DNA of 64,000 nucleotides, taken from positions 35,739 to 99,738 of the forward strand of contig JAEXNR010000051.1 in the NCBI GenBank assembly GCA_023439505.1, in the 5' to 3' direction. The stretch comes from Bacillota bacterium (GTDB lineage Bacteria > Bacillota > Clostridia > Lachnospirales > Lachnospiraceae). Both the position numbers and the translations under genes were made by a program. Shown piece by piece: positions 51,575-60,780 of this stretch; position 1 is the first letter of the stretch; each line of letters starts with the position of its first letter. The notes below the pieces were generated by a model. The model worked only from the letters and a program-made list of their open reading frames with translations. It made no database searches and was not told the DNA's origin.

Positions 51575-52656
51575 TGGAACTTAAGCAGATTATCAATGAG
51601 TTGAGAAATTACGAGGGGCCTGATATCAAAATTATGGAGGTATGCGGAACGCATACCTCCAGTATATTTAAGAATGGTATCAGGAGTCTGATCTCACCCG
51701 GGATAGAATTAATTTCCGGGCCCGGCTGTCCTGTCTGCGTCACATCCTCAGTCTATATTGATCAACTTGTGATGTATTCTCTTAAAGAGGATCACTGTGT
51801 TTTAACCTTTGGCGATATGATGAAGGTAAGAGGCAGCAAACATTCCCTGATATCCGCACAGGCGCTGGGCGGTAAAGTACAGATGATTTATTCTCCGTTG
51901 ACTGCCCTGCAAATCGCAGCAGAGAGTCCACAGACGCAATTTGTAGTTGCCGCCGTCGGTTTCGAGACCACGATACCCATCTATGCACTGCTATTGGATG
52001 AGATGGAACGGTCAAAGATCAGAAACTTAAGGTTGTTTACCTCTTTAAAAACCATGATTCCTGTACTTTCTTTTATCTGCGAACAGAAAAACGACATTGA
52101 TGCATTTCTATGTCCCGGACATGTCAGTGTAATTACAGGAAGCCATGTTTTTCTTGAACTTGCAGAAAAATATCATAAACCCTTTGTTATAACCGGATTT
52201 GAAGGGGAACATATCCTGGCTTCCATTTATGAAATTATACAGCAATTGAAGCATACGAAGAGTTATATGACAAATTTATATCAGAGCGTTGTATCAAGGA
52301 ATGGGAACGAAAAAGCAAGAGAATTCATTCGGCGTTATTTTGTAAAAAGCGATGAAGTGTGGAGAGGAATCGGCCTTCTTACCGAATCAGGTCTGCGCAT
52401 CAGGCCAGAGTACCAGAGATATGATGCGAAAGACCCGTCGGAAAAACTGCCGGAGGAACCGTCGGAAAAACCAATAGAAAGACAGGAAGAAAAGATGCCG
52501 GCGGGTTGTTGCTGCAGGGATGTAATTCTTGGAAGGGTTCATCCAATCGATTGCCCATTATTTGCAAATGTTTGTACCCCGTTTCAGGCGGTCGGTCCCT
52601 GCATGGTTTCAAATGAGGGAGCCTGTAAAATATGGTACGTGAACAGGGAGGAATAA
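51571..52656 (+). CDS. hypD: Hydrogenase Fe-ligand assembly protein HypD
   Basis: 361 residues. Family cysteines: EVCGTHT near residue 26, GPGCPVCVT near 51, and a C-terminal [4Fe-4S] set CCCRDVILG ... CPLFANVCTPFQAVGPC near 310-345. A Lys/Glu/Pro-rich insertion (about 289-308, EKLPEEPSEKPIERQ) just before the last motif is unusual and probably a flexible loop. Works with HypC and HypE to build the Fe(CN)2CO group. Confidence 0.94.
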   Translation: MMELKQIINELRNYEGPDIKIMEVCGTHTSSIFKNGIRSLISPGIELISGPGCPVCVTSSVYIDQLVMYSLKEDHCVLTFGDMMKVRGSKHSLISAQALGGKVQMIYSPLTALQIAAESPQTQFVVAAVGFETTIPIYALLLDEMERSKIRNLRLFTSLKTMIPVLSFICEQKNDIDAFLCPGHVSVITGSHVFLELAEKYHKPFVITGFEGEHILASIYEIIQQLKHTKSYMTNLYQSVVSRNGNEKAREFIRRYFVKSDEVWRGIGLLTESGLRIRPEYQRYDAKDPSEKLPEEPSEKPIERQEEKMPAGCCCRDVILGRVHPIDCPLFANVCTPFQAVGPCMVSNEGACKIWYVNREE

Positions 52657-52659
52657 GAG

Positions 52660-53637
52660 ATGAAGATAGATCTGTCACATGGGAGCGGCGGAATACAAAC
52701 CAGTAACTTGATCCATGATATTTTCTTAAAACATTTTCATAATTCCATACTTGATAAATTAGAGGATTCAGCGATTCTTAACGTAAGAGGTAAGATTGCC
52801 TATACCACGGATTCTTTTGTAGTCACCCCCATGTTTTTTCCCGGAGGGGATATCGGTAAAATTGCTGTTTGCGGGACAGTCAATGATTTATCTGTGATGG
52901 GTGCGATTCCTAAGTTTCTGACAGCCGGATTTATTATTGAAGAAGGGACAGATCTGGAAATTCTGGATCGTATCGCTGCATCCATGGAAAAGGCTGCCAG
53001 GGAAGCCAGAGTAAAAATTGTTGCCGGTGACACCAAGGTGATCGAAGGCAATGGAGGTGTCTATATCAATACCTCGGGAATCGGTGAGGTGGTAAAAAGA
53101 GGTGTCAGTATTGCGCACTGCAGGCCGGGGGATGTGATGATTCTATCCGGTAATCTTGGAGAGCACCATGCCGCAATCTACTCCAAACGTATGGGAATTC
53201 AGAATGAGATTCAAAGTGACTGCGCACCTTTGAACCAAATTGTAACGGAATTGATGAAAGAGAACATCTCCATCCATTGTATGCGGGATGTGACCAGAGG
53301 AGGGTTGGCAACCGTGCTGAATGAAATATCTGCAGCCTCTGCCTGCAGGGTGGAAATTGAGGAATCCTCTCTTCCCATCAGCAAAGAGATTCGGGGGTTT
53401 AGTGATATCTTAGGCCTAGACCCGCTGTATATGGCCAATGAAGGAAAAATGATTGTCGTTATACCAAAAAAACAGGCACAACAGGCACTGATGGCAGTTA
53501 GAAGGAACAAATACGGAAAAAGGGCATGTATGATTGGAGAGATTAAGTCCGGTAATAAGGTAGTGATGAAAACAAGGCTGTTGGGAGAGCGGGTAATTGA
53601 TGTTTTATACGGGGAAGGATTGCCAAGAATATGCTAG
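52660..53637 (+). CDS. hypE: Hydrogenase maturation dehydratase HypE
   Basis: 325 residues. N-terminal HGSGGIQTSNLI, ATP-binding VNDLSVMGAIPKFLTAGFIIEEG near residue 75 and GDTKVIEGNG near 128. The C-terminus ends in GEGLPRIC, the Cys being the site of carbamoylation and dehydration to thiocyanate. Completes the hyp set; last gene of the hydrogenase operon. Confidence 0.95.
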   Translation: MKIDLSHGSGGIQTSNLIHDIFLKHFHNSILDKLEDSAILNVRGKIAYTTDSFVVTPMFFPGGDIGKIAVCGTVNDLSVMGAIPKFLTAGFIIEEGTDLEILDRIAASMEKAAREARVKIVAGDTKVIEGNGGVYINTSGIGEVVKRGVSIAHCRPGDVMILSGNLGEHHAAIYSKRMGIQNEIQSDCAPLNQIVTELMKENISIHCMRDVTRGGLATVLNEISAASACRVEIEESSLPISKEIRGFSDILGLDPLYMANEGKMIVVIPKKQAQQALMAVRRNKYGKRACMIGEIKSGNKVVMKTRLLGERVIDVLYGEGLPRIC

Positions 53638-53902
53638 AACGTTCAAAGCGCGATGCCATCTTACCAATATGGTAAATCAGCGGTTTTCTTGTAAAGCTAA
53701 GATACATTTCATTTGGTCGATTTCATGCTGGTCCTATAAGAAATGGTGTATCATAAGCAAAAATATGGTACAATATAGAAGAGCTTTCAGTGATGGGTAT
53801 GCAGCTGCGTATTCTGCCCGGTTGTTTTAGTAACGCAATACTGGTTTTTAATGGGATAATACACTGGAATAATGTAATTATACCACAGGAAGGTTGGATG
53901 TT
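53638..53902. other. Spacer with palindrome and extended -10 promoter
   Basis: No clear terminator for the hydrogenase operon is seen. TTACCAATATGGTAA (53662-53676) is a 6-bp-arm palindrome. TGGTACAAT, with TACAAT at 53769-53774, is an extended -10 that may drive the next gene. Confidence 0.4.
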
Positions 53903-54529
53903 ATGGGAATGTTTCAGCAAAACAATGTAAAGATTAAGAAGGAAGAGAAGGAAAACGGGAATCATTACTTCCTCGATTATTATAGGGATAAGGATCCCCG
54001 GGGCTTTGTACAGAAATTGTTAGGCGATATGATAGCAGATCATTGCTGTCTGGCCATTCTTGATACCAATCTGGTATACAAAAGCACGAAGAAGAACGTA
54101 GATAAAGAGATGGAGAAGGTAACAGAGCTATTGGATCACTTCAGCATCGGCTGCCGTAAGGTGGTTACAAAAGGTGAAGCAAGCAGCAGTGTTTTCGGAA
54201 TTCCGGTAAAGTTAAATAATTCTGAAAAGGTAAATAATTATATCATTGGATTTGCAGTTTCTATGCAAGATTTAAAGAATATTGGAGATATTATTCATTG
54301 CTATAATATTCATTATTATCTATTTCATAAAGAAGAGGATTCGGATGAACTTTTAAACCGCTTTCGAGTGTTGAATGGAGATATGATGGAGTGGGACGGT
54401 ACATTTGAATATGAAATATATCATGATAATTTTTTAAGACAGTTTAAAATAACCGCTGATTCGAAACATCAGTCCGAATTGGAGCAAATTTTACTAAGTT
54501 ATACCAAAAGTATCGGTATCATGAAATAA
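53903..54529 (+). CDS. Hypothetical protein of unknown family
   Basis: 208 residues from ATG 53903, with GGAAGG upstream; an in-frame TTG three codons earlier is less likely. No signal peptide or membrane segment. Charged, Lys/Glu-rich N-terminus, then mixed alpha/beta with DHCCLAILDTNLVYKS, VFGIPVKLNNSEKVNNYIIGFAVSM and a C-terminal FLRQFKITADSKHQSELEQILLSY. I recognise no family or catalytic motif. Transcribed alone between hypE and pckG. Confidence 0.7.
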   Translation: MGMFQQNNVKIKKEEKENGNHYFLDYYRDKDPRGFVQKLLGDMIADHCCLAILDTNLVYKSTKKNVDKEMEKVTELLDHFSIGCRKVVTKGEASSSVFGIPVKLNNSEKVNNYIIGFAVSMQDLKNIGDIIHCYNIHYYLFHKEEDSDELLNRFRVLNGDMMEWDGTFEYEIYHDNFLRQFKITADSKHQSELEQILLSYTKSIGIMK

Positions 54530-54653
54530 TGACAGGAACTTAAGCGATCAGATCTCTTCTTTGCATGATTTAAATGGATCAAATTCATTTCACTGTAAGA
54601 AAAAAGAAATTGATGAAAAAAAAGGAGAAATCGAAAAAGAATGGTTGTAATTT

Positions 54654-54742
54654 ATAAGATTTTCTGTTAGTATTAGTTAGTGAAAATATTAACTATTGGC
54701 AAAAATCATGCTAAATGACATTTGTTAATAGCATTGCTTTTG
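54654..54742. promoter_or_regulatory. pckG upstream inverted repeats
   Basis: TAGTTA / TAACTA is an inverted repeat with 10 bp between the arms, near 54675-54697. ATTGC / GCAAT (inside AGCATTGCTTTTGCAATC) forms a small palindrome near 54732-54745, overlapping the promoter spacer. Either could be an operator for carbon-source control. Confidence 0.4.
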
Positions 54743-54751
54743 CAATCTAAT
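54722..54751 (+). promoter_or_regulatory. Promoter of pckG
   Basis: TTGTTA (54722-54727) and TCTAAT (54746-54751) are 18 bp apart, 34 bp before the start codon. Confidence 0.55.
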
Positions 54752-54784
54752 AGATAACAACTAAATCGAAGGGAGAACTTTGTA

Positions 54785-56569
54785 ATGACAGAAAACAAGA
54801 AGTTACAGGATTGGGTACAGGAAATGGCAGCAATGTGCCAGCCAGACAGCATTTACTGGTGTGACGGTTCTGAAGAAGAAAATGAACGCCTGCTCAAATT
54901 GATGGTGGATTCAGGGATGGCTGTGGAGTTAAAAAAACGTCCGGGCAGCTATTTATTTAGAAGTCATCCATCAGACGTAGCACGTGTTGAGGATAGGACA
55001 TTTATTGCTTCTAAAACCAAGGAAGAGGCAGGCCCTACCAATAACTGGGTTGATCCTGAGGAATTGAAAGCAACAATGAGAGAGCTCTATAAGGGAAGTA
55101 TGAAGGGAAGAACGATGTATGTAATTCCTTTCTCCATGGGACCTATCGGCTCACCAATCTCTAAGATCGGTGTAGAATTAACGGATAGTCCTTATGTAGT
55201 TGTTAATATGAAAATTATGACCCGTATAGGTACAAAAGTTCTTGAGTCTCTTGGCGATGGAGAATTTGTTCCTTGTCTTCATTCCGTAGGTGCACCTCTG
55301 GAAGAAGGACAGGAAGACTCCAGCTGGCCTTGCGCACCGATCGAAAAGAAATACATCAGCCATTTCCCGGAGGAAAGATTAATCTGGTCCTATGGCTCCG
55401 GTTACGGCGGCAACGCGTTATTAGGAAAGAAATGTTTTGCTCTTCGTATTGCTTCCGTTATTGCTCGCGATGAAGGCTGGTTAGCTGAACATATGCTGAT
55501 TCTTCGTCTTACAAGCCCAAGCGGCGAGGTTAAGTATGTTACCGGTGCTTTCCCCAGTGCTTGTGGCAAGACAAACCTTGCAATGCTTGTTCCTACCATT
55601 CCCGGCTGGAAAGTTGAAACAATCGGTGATGATATTGCATGGATGAAATTTGGTGAGGATGGTCGTTTATACGCAATCAATCCCGAAGCTGGTTTCTTTG
55701 GCGTTGCGCCTGGAACCTCTTATGATTCCAACCCCAATGCAATGCACAGCACCGTAAAAAATACAATATTTACTAATGTTGCTTTGACAGATGACGGCGA
55801 TGTTTGGTGGGAGGGAATTGGAACACCTGCACCGGATCACTTAATCGACTGGAAAGGCAATGACTGGACACCTGAATCTAAAGACAATGCAGCTCATCCG
55901 AATGCACGTTTTACTGCTCCTGCAAATCAGTGCCCTGCAATTGCTCCCGAGTGGGAAGATCCTGCTGGCGTACCGATTTCTGCGATCTTAATCGGTGGAC
56001 GTCGTCCAAGCACAATTCCTTTGGTTCATGAGAGCTTTGATTGGAAACATGGTGTATTCTTAGGTTCTATTATGGGATCAGAAATCACAGCAGCAGCTAT
56101 TTCCAACAATATCGGTCAGGTTCGTCGTGATCCGTTTGCAATGCTTCCTTTCTTCGGTTACAATGTTTGCCATTATTTACAGCATTGGCTTAATATTGGC
56201 GAGAAATCTTCAGAAGATAAATTGCCTAAGATTTTCTATGTTAACTGGTTCCGTAAGGATAAAGAAGGCAGATGGTTATGGCCAGGCTTCGGCGATAACA
56301 GCCGTGTACTGAAATGGATCTTCGAAAGAACTTCCGGTGAAGGCAAAGCTGATAAGACACCGATCGGTTACATGCCTACAGCTGATGCAATTGATCTTGA
56401 AGGTCTGAATATCAGCGATGCTGATATGAAGGAACTTCTTAAGGTTGAAAAGGAAGAATGGCTGAGAGAAGTGGCTTCTATAAGAGATCACTATGCAAAA
56501 TATGGCGATGAACTTCCGAAGGAACTTGCAGCTCAGCTGGATGCTTTGGAAGCAAGATTAAACGCATAA
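54785..56569 (+). CDS. pckG: Phosphoenolpyruvate carboxykinase (GTP type)
   Basis: 594 residues, full length for the GTP-dependent enzyme. Substrate and metal region RSHPSDVARVEDRTFI near residue 60, PFSMGPIGSPISKIGVELTD near 118, kinase loop GAFPSACGKTNLAML near 255-270 (P-loop with the reactive Cys), and GDDIAWMKFG near 280. Interconverts oxaloacetate + GTP with PEP + GDP + CO2. In fermenting anaerobes it often runs toward oxaloacetate. Codon choice differs from neighbours (frequent CGT arginine), consistent with high expression. Strong promoter and terminator of its own. Confidence 0.96.
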   Translation: MTENKKLQDWVQEMAAMCQPDSIYWCDGSEEENERLLKLMVDSGMAVELKKRPGSYLFRSHPSDVARVEDRTFIASKTKEEAGPTNNWVDPEELKATMRELYKGSMKGRTMYVIPFSMGPIGSPISKIGVELTDSPYVVVNMKIMTRIGTKVLESLGDGEFVPCLHSVGAPLEEGQEDSSWPCAPIEKKYISHFPEERLIWSYGSGYGGNALLGKKCFALRIASVIARDEGWLAEHMLILRLTSPSGEVKYVTGAFPSACGKTNLAMLVPTIPGWKVETIGDDIAWMKFGEDGRLYAINPEAGFFGVAPGTSYDSNPNAMHSTVKNTIFTNVALTDDGDVWWEGIGTPAPDHLIDWKGNDWTPESKDNAAHPNARFTAPANQCPAIAPEWEDPAGVPISAILIGGRRPSTIPLVHESFDWKHGVFLGSIMGSEITAAAISNNIGQVRRDPFAMLPFFGYNVCHYLQHWLNIGEKSSEDKLPKIFYVNWFRKDKEGRWLWPGFGDNSRVLKWIFERTSGEGKADKTPIGYMPTADAIDLEGLNISDADMKELLKVEKEEWLREVASIRDHYAKYGDELPKELAAQLDALEARLNA

Positions 56570-56585
56570 TTTATGTGATTATTAT

Positions 56586-56618
56586 GAGAGACCGACCCCG
56601 AGGGGGTTGGTCTCTTTA
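56586..56618 (+). terminator. Terminator of pckG
   Basis: GAGAGACC and GGTCTC pair, with a GC-rich centre ACCCC / GGGGT, followed by TTTA. Very stable hairpin 17 bp after the stop. Confidence 0.85.
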
Positions 56619-56971
56619 CATTAATTTACTAAAATGTTAAATGATTGTGAAATGTGCACTTTTCAGACCCAAAATTATATTTGCACTTTAAAAAAAAAGA
56701 AAAATATGGTATATTAGAGTTTATGAGTAATGATATGTAAATTATGATTTTTGTAGTTTCATATAAATAAATGGTTAAATATAAATTATGGATATGATGA
56801 GAATTCCTGATTATTTGGGCACCTATGGGGATTTGAATATGTGGTGCAACCGGCCAATAATTTAATGTATTAAATTATTGGTTTTTTTGTTGGAAAAATA
56901 TAGAAGTGGAAAAGTGAAGAGTTATTAAATGACTGGGAGATTGAATTGTTGGAGAGGGCATGGAGGTTAGT
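56619..56971. other. Leader of the diguanylate cyclase gene, with internal terminator
   Basis: About 350 bp without a gene. It includes the terminator hairpin at 56854-56888 and a local stem GCACC / GGTGC (about 56820-56846) just upstream of it. A GEMM-type c-di-GMP riboswitch was looked for and not found. Confidence 0.5.
56854..56888 (+). terminator. Perfect 12-bp terminator hairpin upstream of the diguanylate cyclase gene
   Basis: CCAATAATTTAA (56854-56865) pairs exactly with TTAAATTATTGG (56870-56881), loop TGTA, then seven T. It is far from any upstream coding gene and 84 bp before the GGDEF start codon, so it may end a small RNA or act as an attenuator. Confidence 0.8.
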
Positions 56972-59212
56972 ATGAAGAATTTTAGTAGAATTGCGAATAC
57001 TATTATGGTATTGTCCTGTTGTTTTATTTTCATCTCTATTATAACAACACTCGATCATAGTAAGGGTATTGTTCAAAATGGTAAGATAGATGTAAGAAAT
57101 ATTGATGACAATGCGGTTATCAAAATGAAGGGTACGTGGGGATTTTACTGGAATCAGCTGGTATCACAAGAGGGTAAGATCGGGGATACCGGTGAAATCC
57201 AATTTGTTCCTGTGCCATCGGAATGGTCTTCTTACCGGGATGTAAATCATGAGAGGCGTTCTGTTTTTGGATACGCTACCTACAAAGTAGTCATCAGGGG
57301 AACCATAGGAGATCATCTGGCACTTAAATTGCCGCAAATCGGTTCGGCGTATCGCTTATGGATTGATGGCAAGGTACGATTTAGCAGCGGTCAGGTAGGG
57401 AGGAATGAGGAGTCTTCTAAGCCTAAATGGACAACAAAGGTAGTGGGTTTTGATGTTCAATCAGAACAAACTGAAATTCTTTTGGAAATCTCGAATTATC
57501 ATTATTTCCGGTCGGGAATTACAAATCAGATTATGATTGGGAAGGAAGGGGCCATACAGTCCTATACCTATCACCGGTTGTTTTCGGATATTATGATATT
57601 TGCTGCATTGCTTATTATGTTCGTCTTTTTCATATTAATATTTTTTATACATCACAACAAAACATATATCTATTTGGCGCTGTTTTCTGCGGCTGTATCG
57701 CTGCGTCCTTTATTGTATGGAGAAGTATATTTTAACTCGTTATTTCCGAACATTAATTTTCAATGTAACACAAAACTGTATTTTGTTAATTTTATTGTGA
57801 TGCCGCTTCTTTATTCATATTTGTACCATCAGTACAATGGTGTGTTAAACGGGCGTTATTACAAAATGGTCAGTTATCCTTTTTTTCTGATTCTCCTTGC
57901 CGGGTTATTGGTTCCCGTGAAGTATATGAATTATCCTGTAATTATGTTGGAGGCGCTGATTCCTGTCTTTACCTGGCTATGTATTTATTTATTATATAAA
58001 GCATATCAGCAGAAAAAAACGGAGATCAGGATCAACATGATAAGTGTGGTCTTACTATTTGTCTTATCTATTGTTGACATTCTTAACAATATGAAAAAGA
58101 TTGATCTAAACTTGTACTATATCCCAATCGGCTTATTGCTGATTGCTTTTGTACAGGCATTTTTGCAATTTTGTAAATTTCGGGAAAATACATTGCAAAA
58201 TATTGAACTGGTTCGTCAGATGGATATCAAAAACCTGAATATTGAACAGGAAACGCGACAAAGATATGTGGCAGAGAAATTGAATTCCGGATTAAGAACA
58301 ATCATATCAAAACTTGAGTTTGAAGATTTGCTGGTGAATATCCTGGATAACCTTTACCAAATCGTTGAGTGTGATGAAACACAGATTGCACTCAATATTG
58401 ATCATAAATATAGCTTTCATGCAGTGAAGTTGAAAGACAACAATACCATATGTACTCAATTAGAAGGTGAGTTTGATTTTCGTAAGTTTGGATTTATAGA
58501 TCAGGGTCAGAGGACATTAATGTTCTCAGTTAATGAGGATGAAAATGACACTACTATTTTTAAACCGCTTTATCATAAAGACAACTTGTTTTGTGTGATA
58601 AAGATCAGGGTCAGAAGAAAAGAAGAAGATTTAATGAATGATCTTCAAGTCATCGAACTCTACTGCGATGAGTGCGCACTGGTGCTAAAAAATGCAATGT
58701 CCTATAAGAGAATCAAAGAACTTGCAATGCTTGATGAGCTTACCATGATCTACAACCGAAGATATCTTCTGAAAAGAGGTGCGGAAGAATTACACAGGGA
58801 TAATGGAACAGATTTTGGCGTGATTATGATGGATATCGACCATTTTAAAAAAATTAATGATAATTATGGACATCTATTTGGGGATGATATTATTAAAAGC
58901 GTAGCAGACATCTGCAAAAGCTGTATGCCGGAGAATTCTGTAATCGGAAGATACGGCGGTGAAGAGTTTATCATATTCTTAAAGAATATCAAGTTGGAAG
59001 GTATTCTTGCATTGGCCGAAAAATTTAGAATTGAAGTGGAAAAAAAGAAGTATGTCAGTCAGAATGATATCATAAAGATTACCATCAGTATTGGAATCGC
59101 TATGAGACAAAGGAAACAAGATCTTTATCAGGTGATTCACAAGGCAGATAACGCATTGTATGAAGCGAAAAGTGCGGGACGAAACTGCATTCGTGTCGCT
59201 GACCATAAATGA
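56972..59212 (+). CDS. Membrane diguanylate cyclase, 7TMR-DISM type
   Basis: 746 residues from ATG 56972 (GGAGG five bases upstream); an ATG four codons earlier is possible. Signal/TM at the N-terminus, an extracellular sensory domain (about 35-200) of the 7TMR-DISM extracellular type, seven membrane segments (about 205-400), a coiled-coil/GAF-like region (about 420-570), and a GGDEF domain (about 580-745). Active-site motif RYGGEEF near residue 661 and MDIDHFKKINDNYGHLFGDD near 620 are intact. The inhibitory RxxD site before GGEEF is absent (PENS). It should synthesise c-di-GMP in response to an extracellular signal. Confidence 0.9.
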   Translation: MKNFSRIANTIMVLSCCFIFISIITTLDHSKGIVQNGKIDVRNIDDNAVIKMKGTWGFYWNQLVSQEGKIGDTGEIQFVPVPSEWSSYRDVNHERRSVFGYATYKVVIRGTIGDHLALKLPQIGSAYRLWIDGKVRFSSGQVGRNEESSKPKWTTKVVGFDVQSEQTEILLEISNYHYFRSGITNQIMIGKEGAIQSYTYHRLFSDIMIFAALLIMFVFFILIFFIHHNKTYIYLALFSAAVSLRPLLYGEVYFNSLFPNINFQCNTKLYFVNFIVMPLLYSYLYHQYNGVLNGRYYKMVSYPFFLILLAGLLVPVKYMNYPVIMLEALIPVFTWLCIYLLYKAYQQKKTEIRINMISVVLLFVLSIVDILNNMKKIDLNLYYIPIGLLLIAFVQAFLQFCKFRENTLQNIELVRQMDIKNLNIEQETRQRYVAEKLNSGLRTIISKLEFEDLLVNILDNLYQIVECDETQIALNIDHKYSFHAVKLKDNNTICTQLEGEFDFRKFGFIDQGQRTLMFSVNEDENDTTIFKPLYHKDNLFCVIKIRVRRKEEDLMNDLQVIELYCDECALVLKNAMSYKRIKELAMLDELTMIYNRRYLLKRGAEELHRDNGTDFGVIMMDIDHFKKINDNYGHLFGDDIIKSVADICKSCMPENSVIGRYGGEEFIIFLKNIKLEGILALAEKFRIEVEKKKYVSQNDIIKITISIGIAMRQRKQDLYQVIHKADNALYEAKSAGRNCIRVADHK

Positions 59213-59297
59213 TCTGAGAAAACTCATTTCTTTGCCTGATGATCGCACTATCTCAGTAACACAAGTGTTAATGGACAATGCCGGTAAATCCCCGGTA

Positions 59298-59341
59298 GCT
59301 TTTATCGAATAGAAATGTTCGCCCTATTCGATAAAAAGCAT
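59298..59341. terminator. Bidirectional terminator between the GGDEF gene and serS
   Basis: GCTTTTATCGAATAG (59298-59312) pairs with CTATTCGATAAAAAGC (59324-59339) with one bulged A, with T runs on both strands. Convergent genes on either side. Confidence 0.85.
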
Positions 59342-59386
59342 TTTACACCGGATGAATCTGCATGCAATATCTGTTGACAGAAAAAA

Positions 59387-60664
59387 TTATTTAATTACGG
59401 TCATTTGTCCCATGTATGGTCGGAGAGCAGCAGGGATATTGATAGAACCATCTTCATTAAGATTATTTTCTAAAAAGGCAATCAGCATTCTGGGAGGAGC
59501 AACAACAGTGTTATTTAATGTATGTGCAAAGTACTTCCCACTCTCACCGGTTACTCTGATCTTTAATCGGCGTGCCTGAGCATCCCCCAGATTGGAACAG
59601 CTTCCTACTTCAAAGTATTTGTTTTGTCTTGGAGACCAGGCCTCCACATCGATGGATTTCACCTTTAAATCAGCAAGATCGCCGGAGCAGCATTCCAATG
59701 TTCTGACAGGGATATCAAGTGTACGGAATAAATCCACTGTATTTTGCCATAACTTCTCAAACCATATCATACTTTCTTCCGGTTTGCATACAACGATCAT
59801 TTCCTGTTTTTCAAATTGGTGAATTCGATATACGCCACGTTCTTCCAGACCATGTGCTCCTTTTTCTTTTCTGAAGCAGGGAGAATAACTGGTCAATGTC
59901 TGAGGAAGGCTTTCCTCCGGTAAAATCGTATCAATAAATTTTCCAATCATGGAATGTTCGCTGGTACCAATCAGATATAAATCTTCCCCTTCAATTTTAT
60001 ACATCATGGCATCCATTTCTGCAAAGCTCATAACACCGGTAACAACATCACTGCGGATCATAAAAGGTGGTATACAGTAGGTAAATCCACGGTCAATCAT
60101 GAAATCTCTGGCATAACTGATTACCGCAGAATGAAGACGAGCAATATTACCCATTAAGTAATAAAAGCCATTCCCGGCAACCTTTCTGGCGCTGTCTAAA
60201 TCAATACCATTCAGCTTTTCCATAATATCGGTATGATAAGGGATTTCAAATTCGGGTACAAAAGGCTCGCCATAGCGCTGCACTTCTACATTCTCGCTGT
60301 CATCCTTACCGATGGGTACACTTGGATCGATGATGTTTGGTATTGTCATCATGATTTTTTGGATGCGTTCCTGTAATTGAGTTTCTTTGGCCTCCAGTTC
60401 TGCAAGATGCTCCGAATCAGCAGTAACCTCTTTTTTGAGTGCTTCTGCTTCCTCTTTCTTACCCTGCCCCATAAGAACGCCAATCTGCTTGGAAAGCTTG
60501 TTTCTTTCAAAACGTAATGCGTCGGCTTCTGTTTTGGTACCACGACTCTCGGTATCAAGGGCAATTACCTCATCAACCAGTTCTAATTTATTGTCCTGAA
60601 ATTTGTTTCTGATATTTTGCTTTACAATCTCCGGATTTTCTCTTACGAATTTTAAATCCAACAT
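59387..60664 (-). CDS. serS: Seryl-tRNA synthetase
   Basis: 425 residues from ATG 60664, with GGAGGG upstream; the frame extends further but this start matches the family N-terminus MLDLKFVRENPEIVKQN. Long antiparallel coiled coil at about 28-105 for tRNA binding. Class II catalytic core: motif 2 region FRKEKGAHGLEERGVYRIHQF near residue 267, and motif 3 region NNTVVAPPRMLIAFLENN near 390. Usual motif 3 contains NGSGLA; here it is NNTVVA, so this is a divergent SerS, though the catalytic Arg is kept. A serine T-box leader precedes it. Confidence 0.93.
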   Translation of the reverse strand: MLDLKFVRENPEIVKQNIRNKFQDNKLELVDEVIALDTESRGTKTEADALRFERNKLSKQIGVLMGQGKKEEAEALKKEVTADSEHLAELEAKETQLQERIQKIMMTIPNIIDPSVPIGKDDSENVEVQRYGEPFVPEFEIPYHTDIMEKLNGIDLDSARKVAGNGFYYLMGNIARLHSAVISYARDFMIDRGFTYCIPPFMIRSDVVTGVMSFAEMDAMMYKIEGEDLYLIGTSEHSMIGKFIDTILPEESLPQTLTSYSPCFRKEKGAHGLEERGVYRIHQFEKQEMIVVCKPEESMIWFEKLWQNTVDLFRTLDIPVRTLECCSGDLADLKVKSIDVEAWSPRQNKYFEVGSCSNLGDAQARRLKIRVTGESGKYFAHTLNNTVVAPPRMLIAFLENNLNEDGSINIPAALRPYMGQMTVIK

Positions 60665-60780
60665 ATGATTCCCTCCTAAAATAATGAATGAATAAGGTGA
60701 TGTAACTAACAATGACTTTAGTTGAATAGAAACGAGAATATCAAGTTTCGATCCTTATGAAACAATTGGATTCAGGCAAT

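Noticed and set aside
56619..56971. c-di-GMP (GEMM) riboswitch before the diguanylate cyclase gene
   Set aside because: The conserved GEMM core elements (GGCAAACC and the GACGCAAAGCC block) are absent; only a generic hairpin and terminator are visible.
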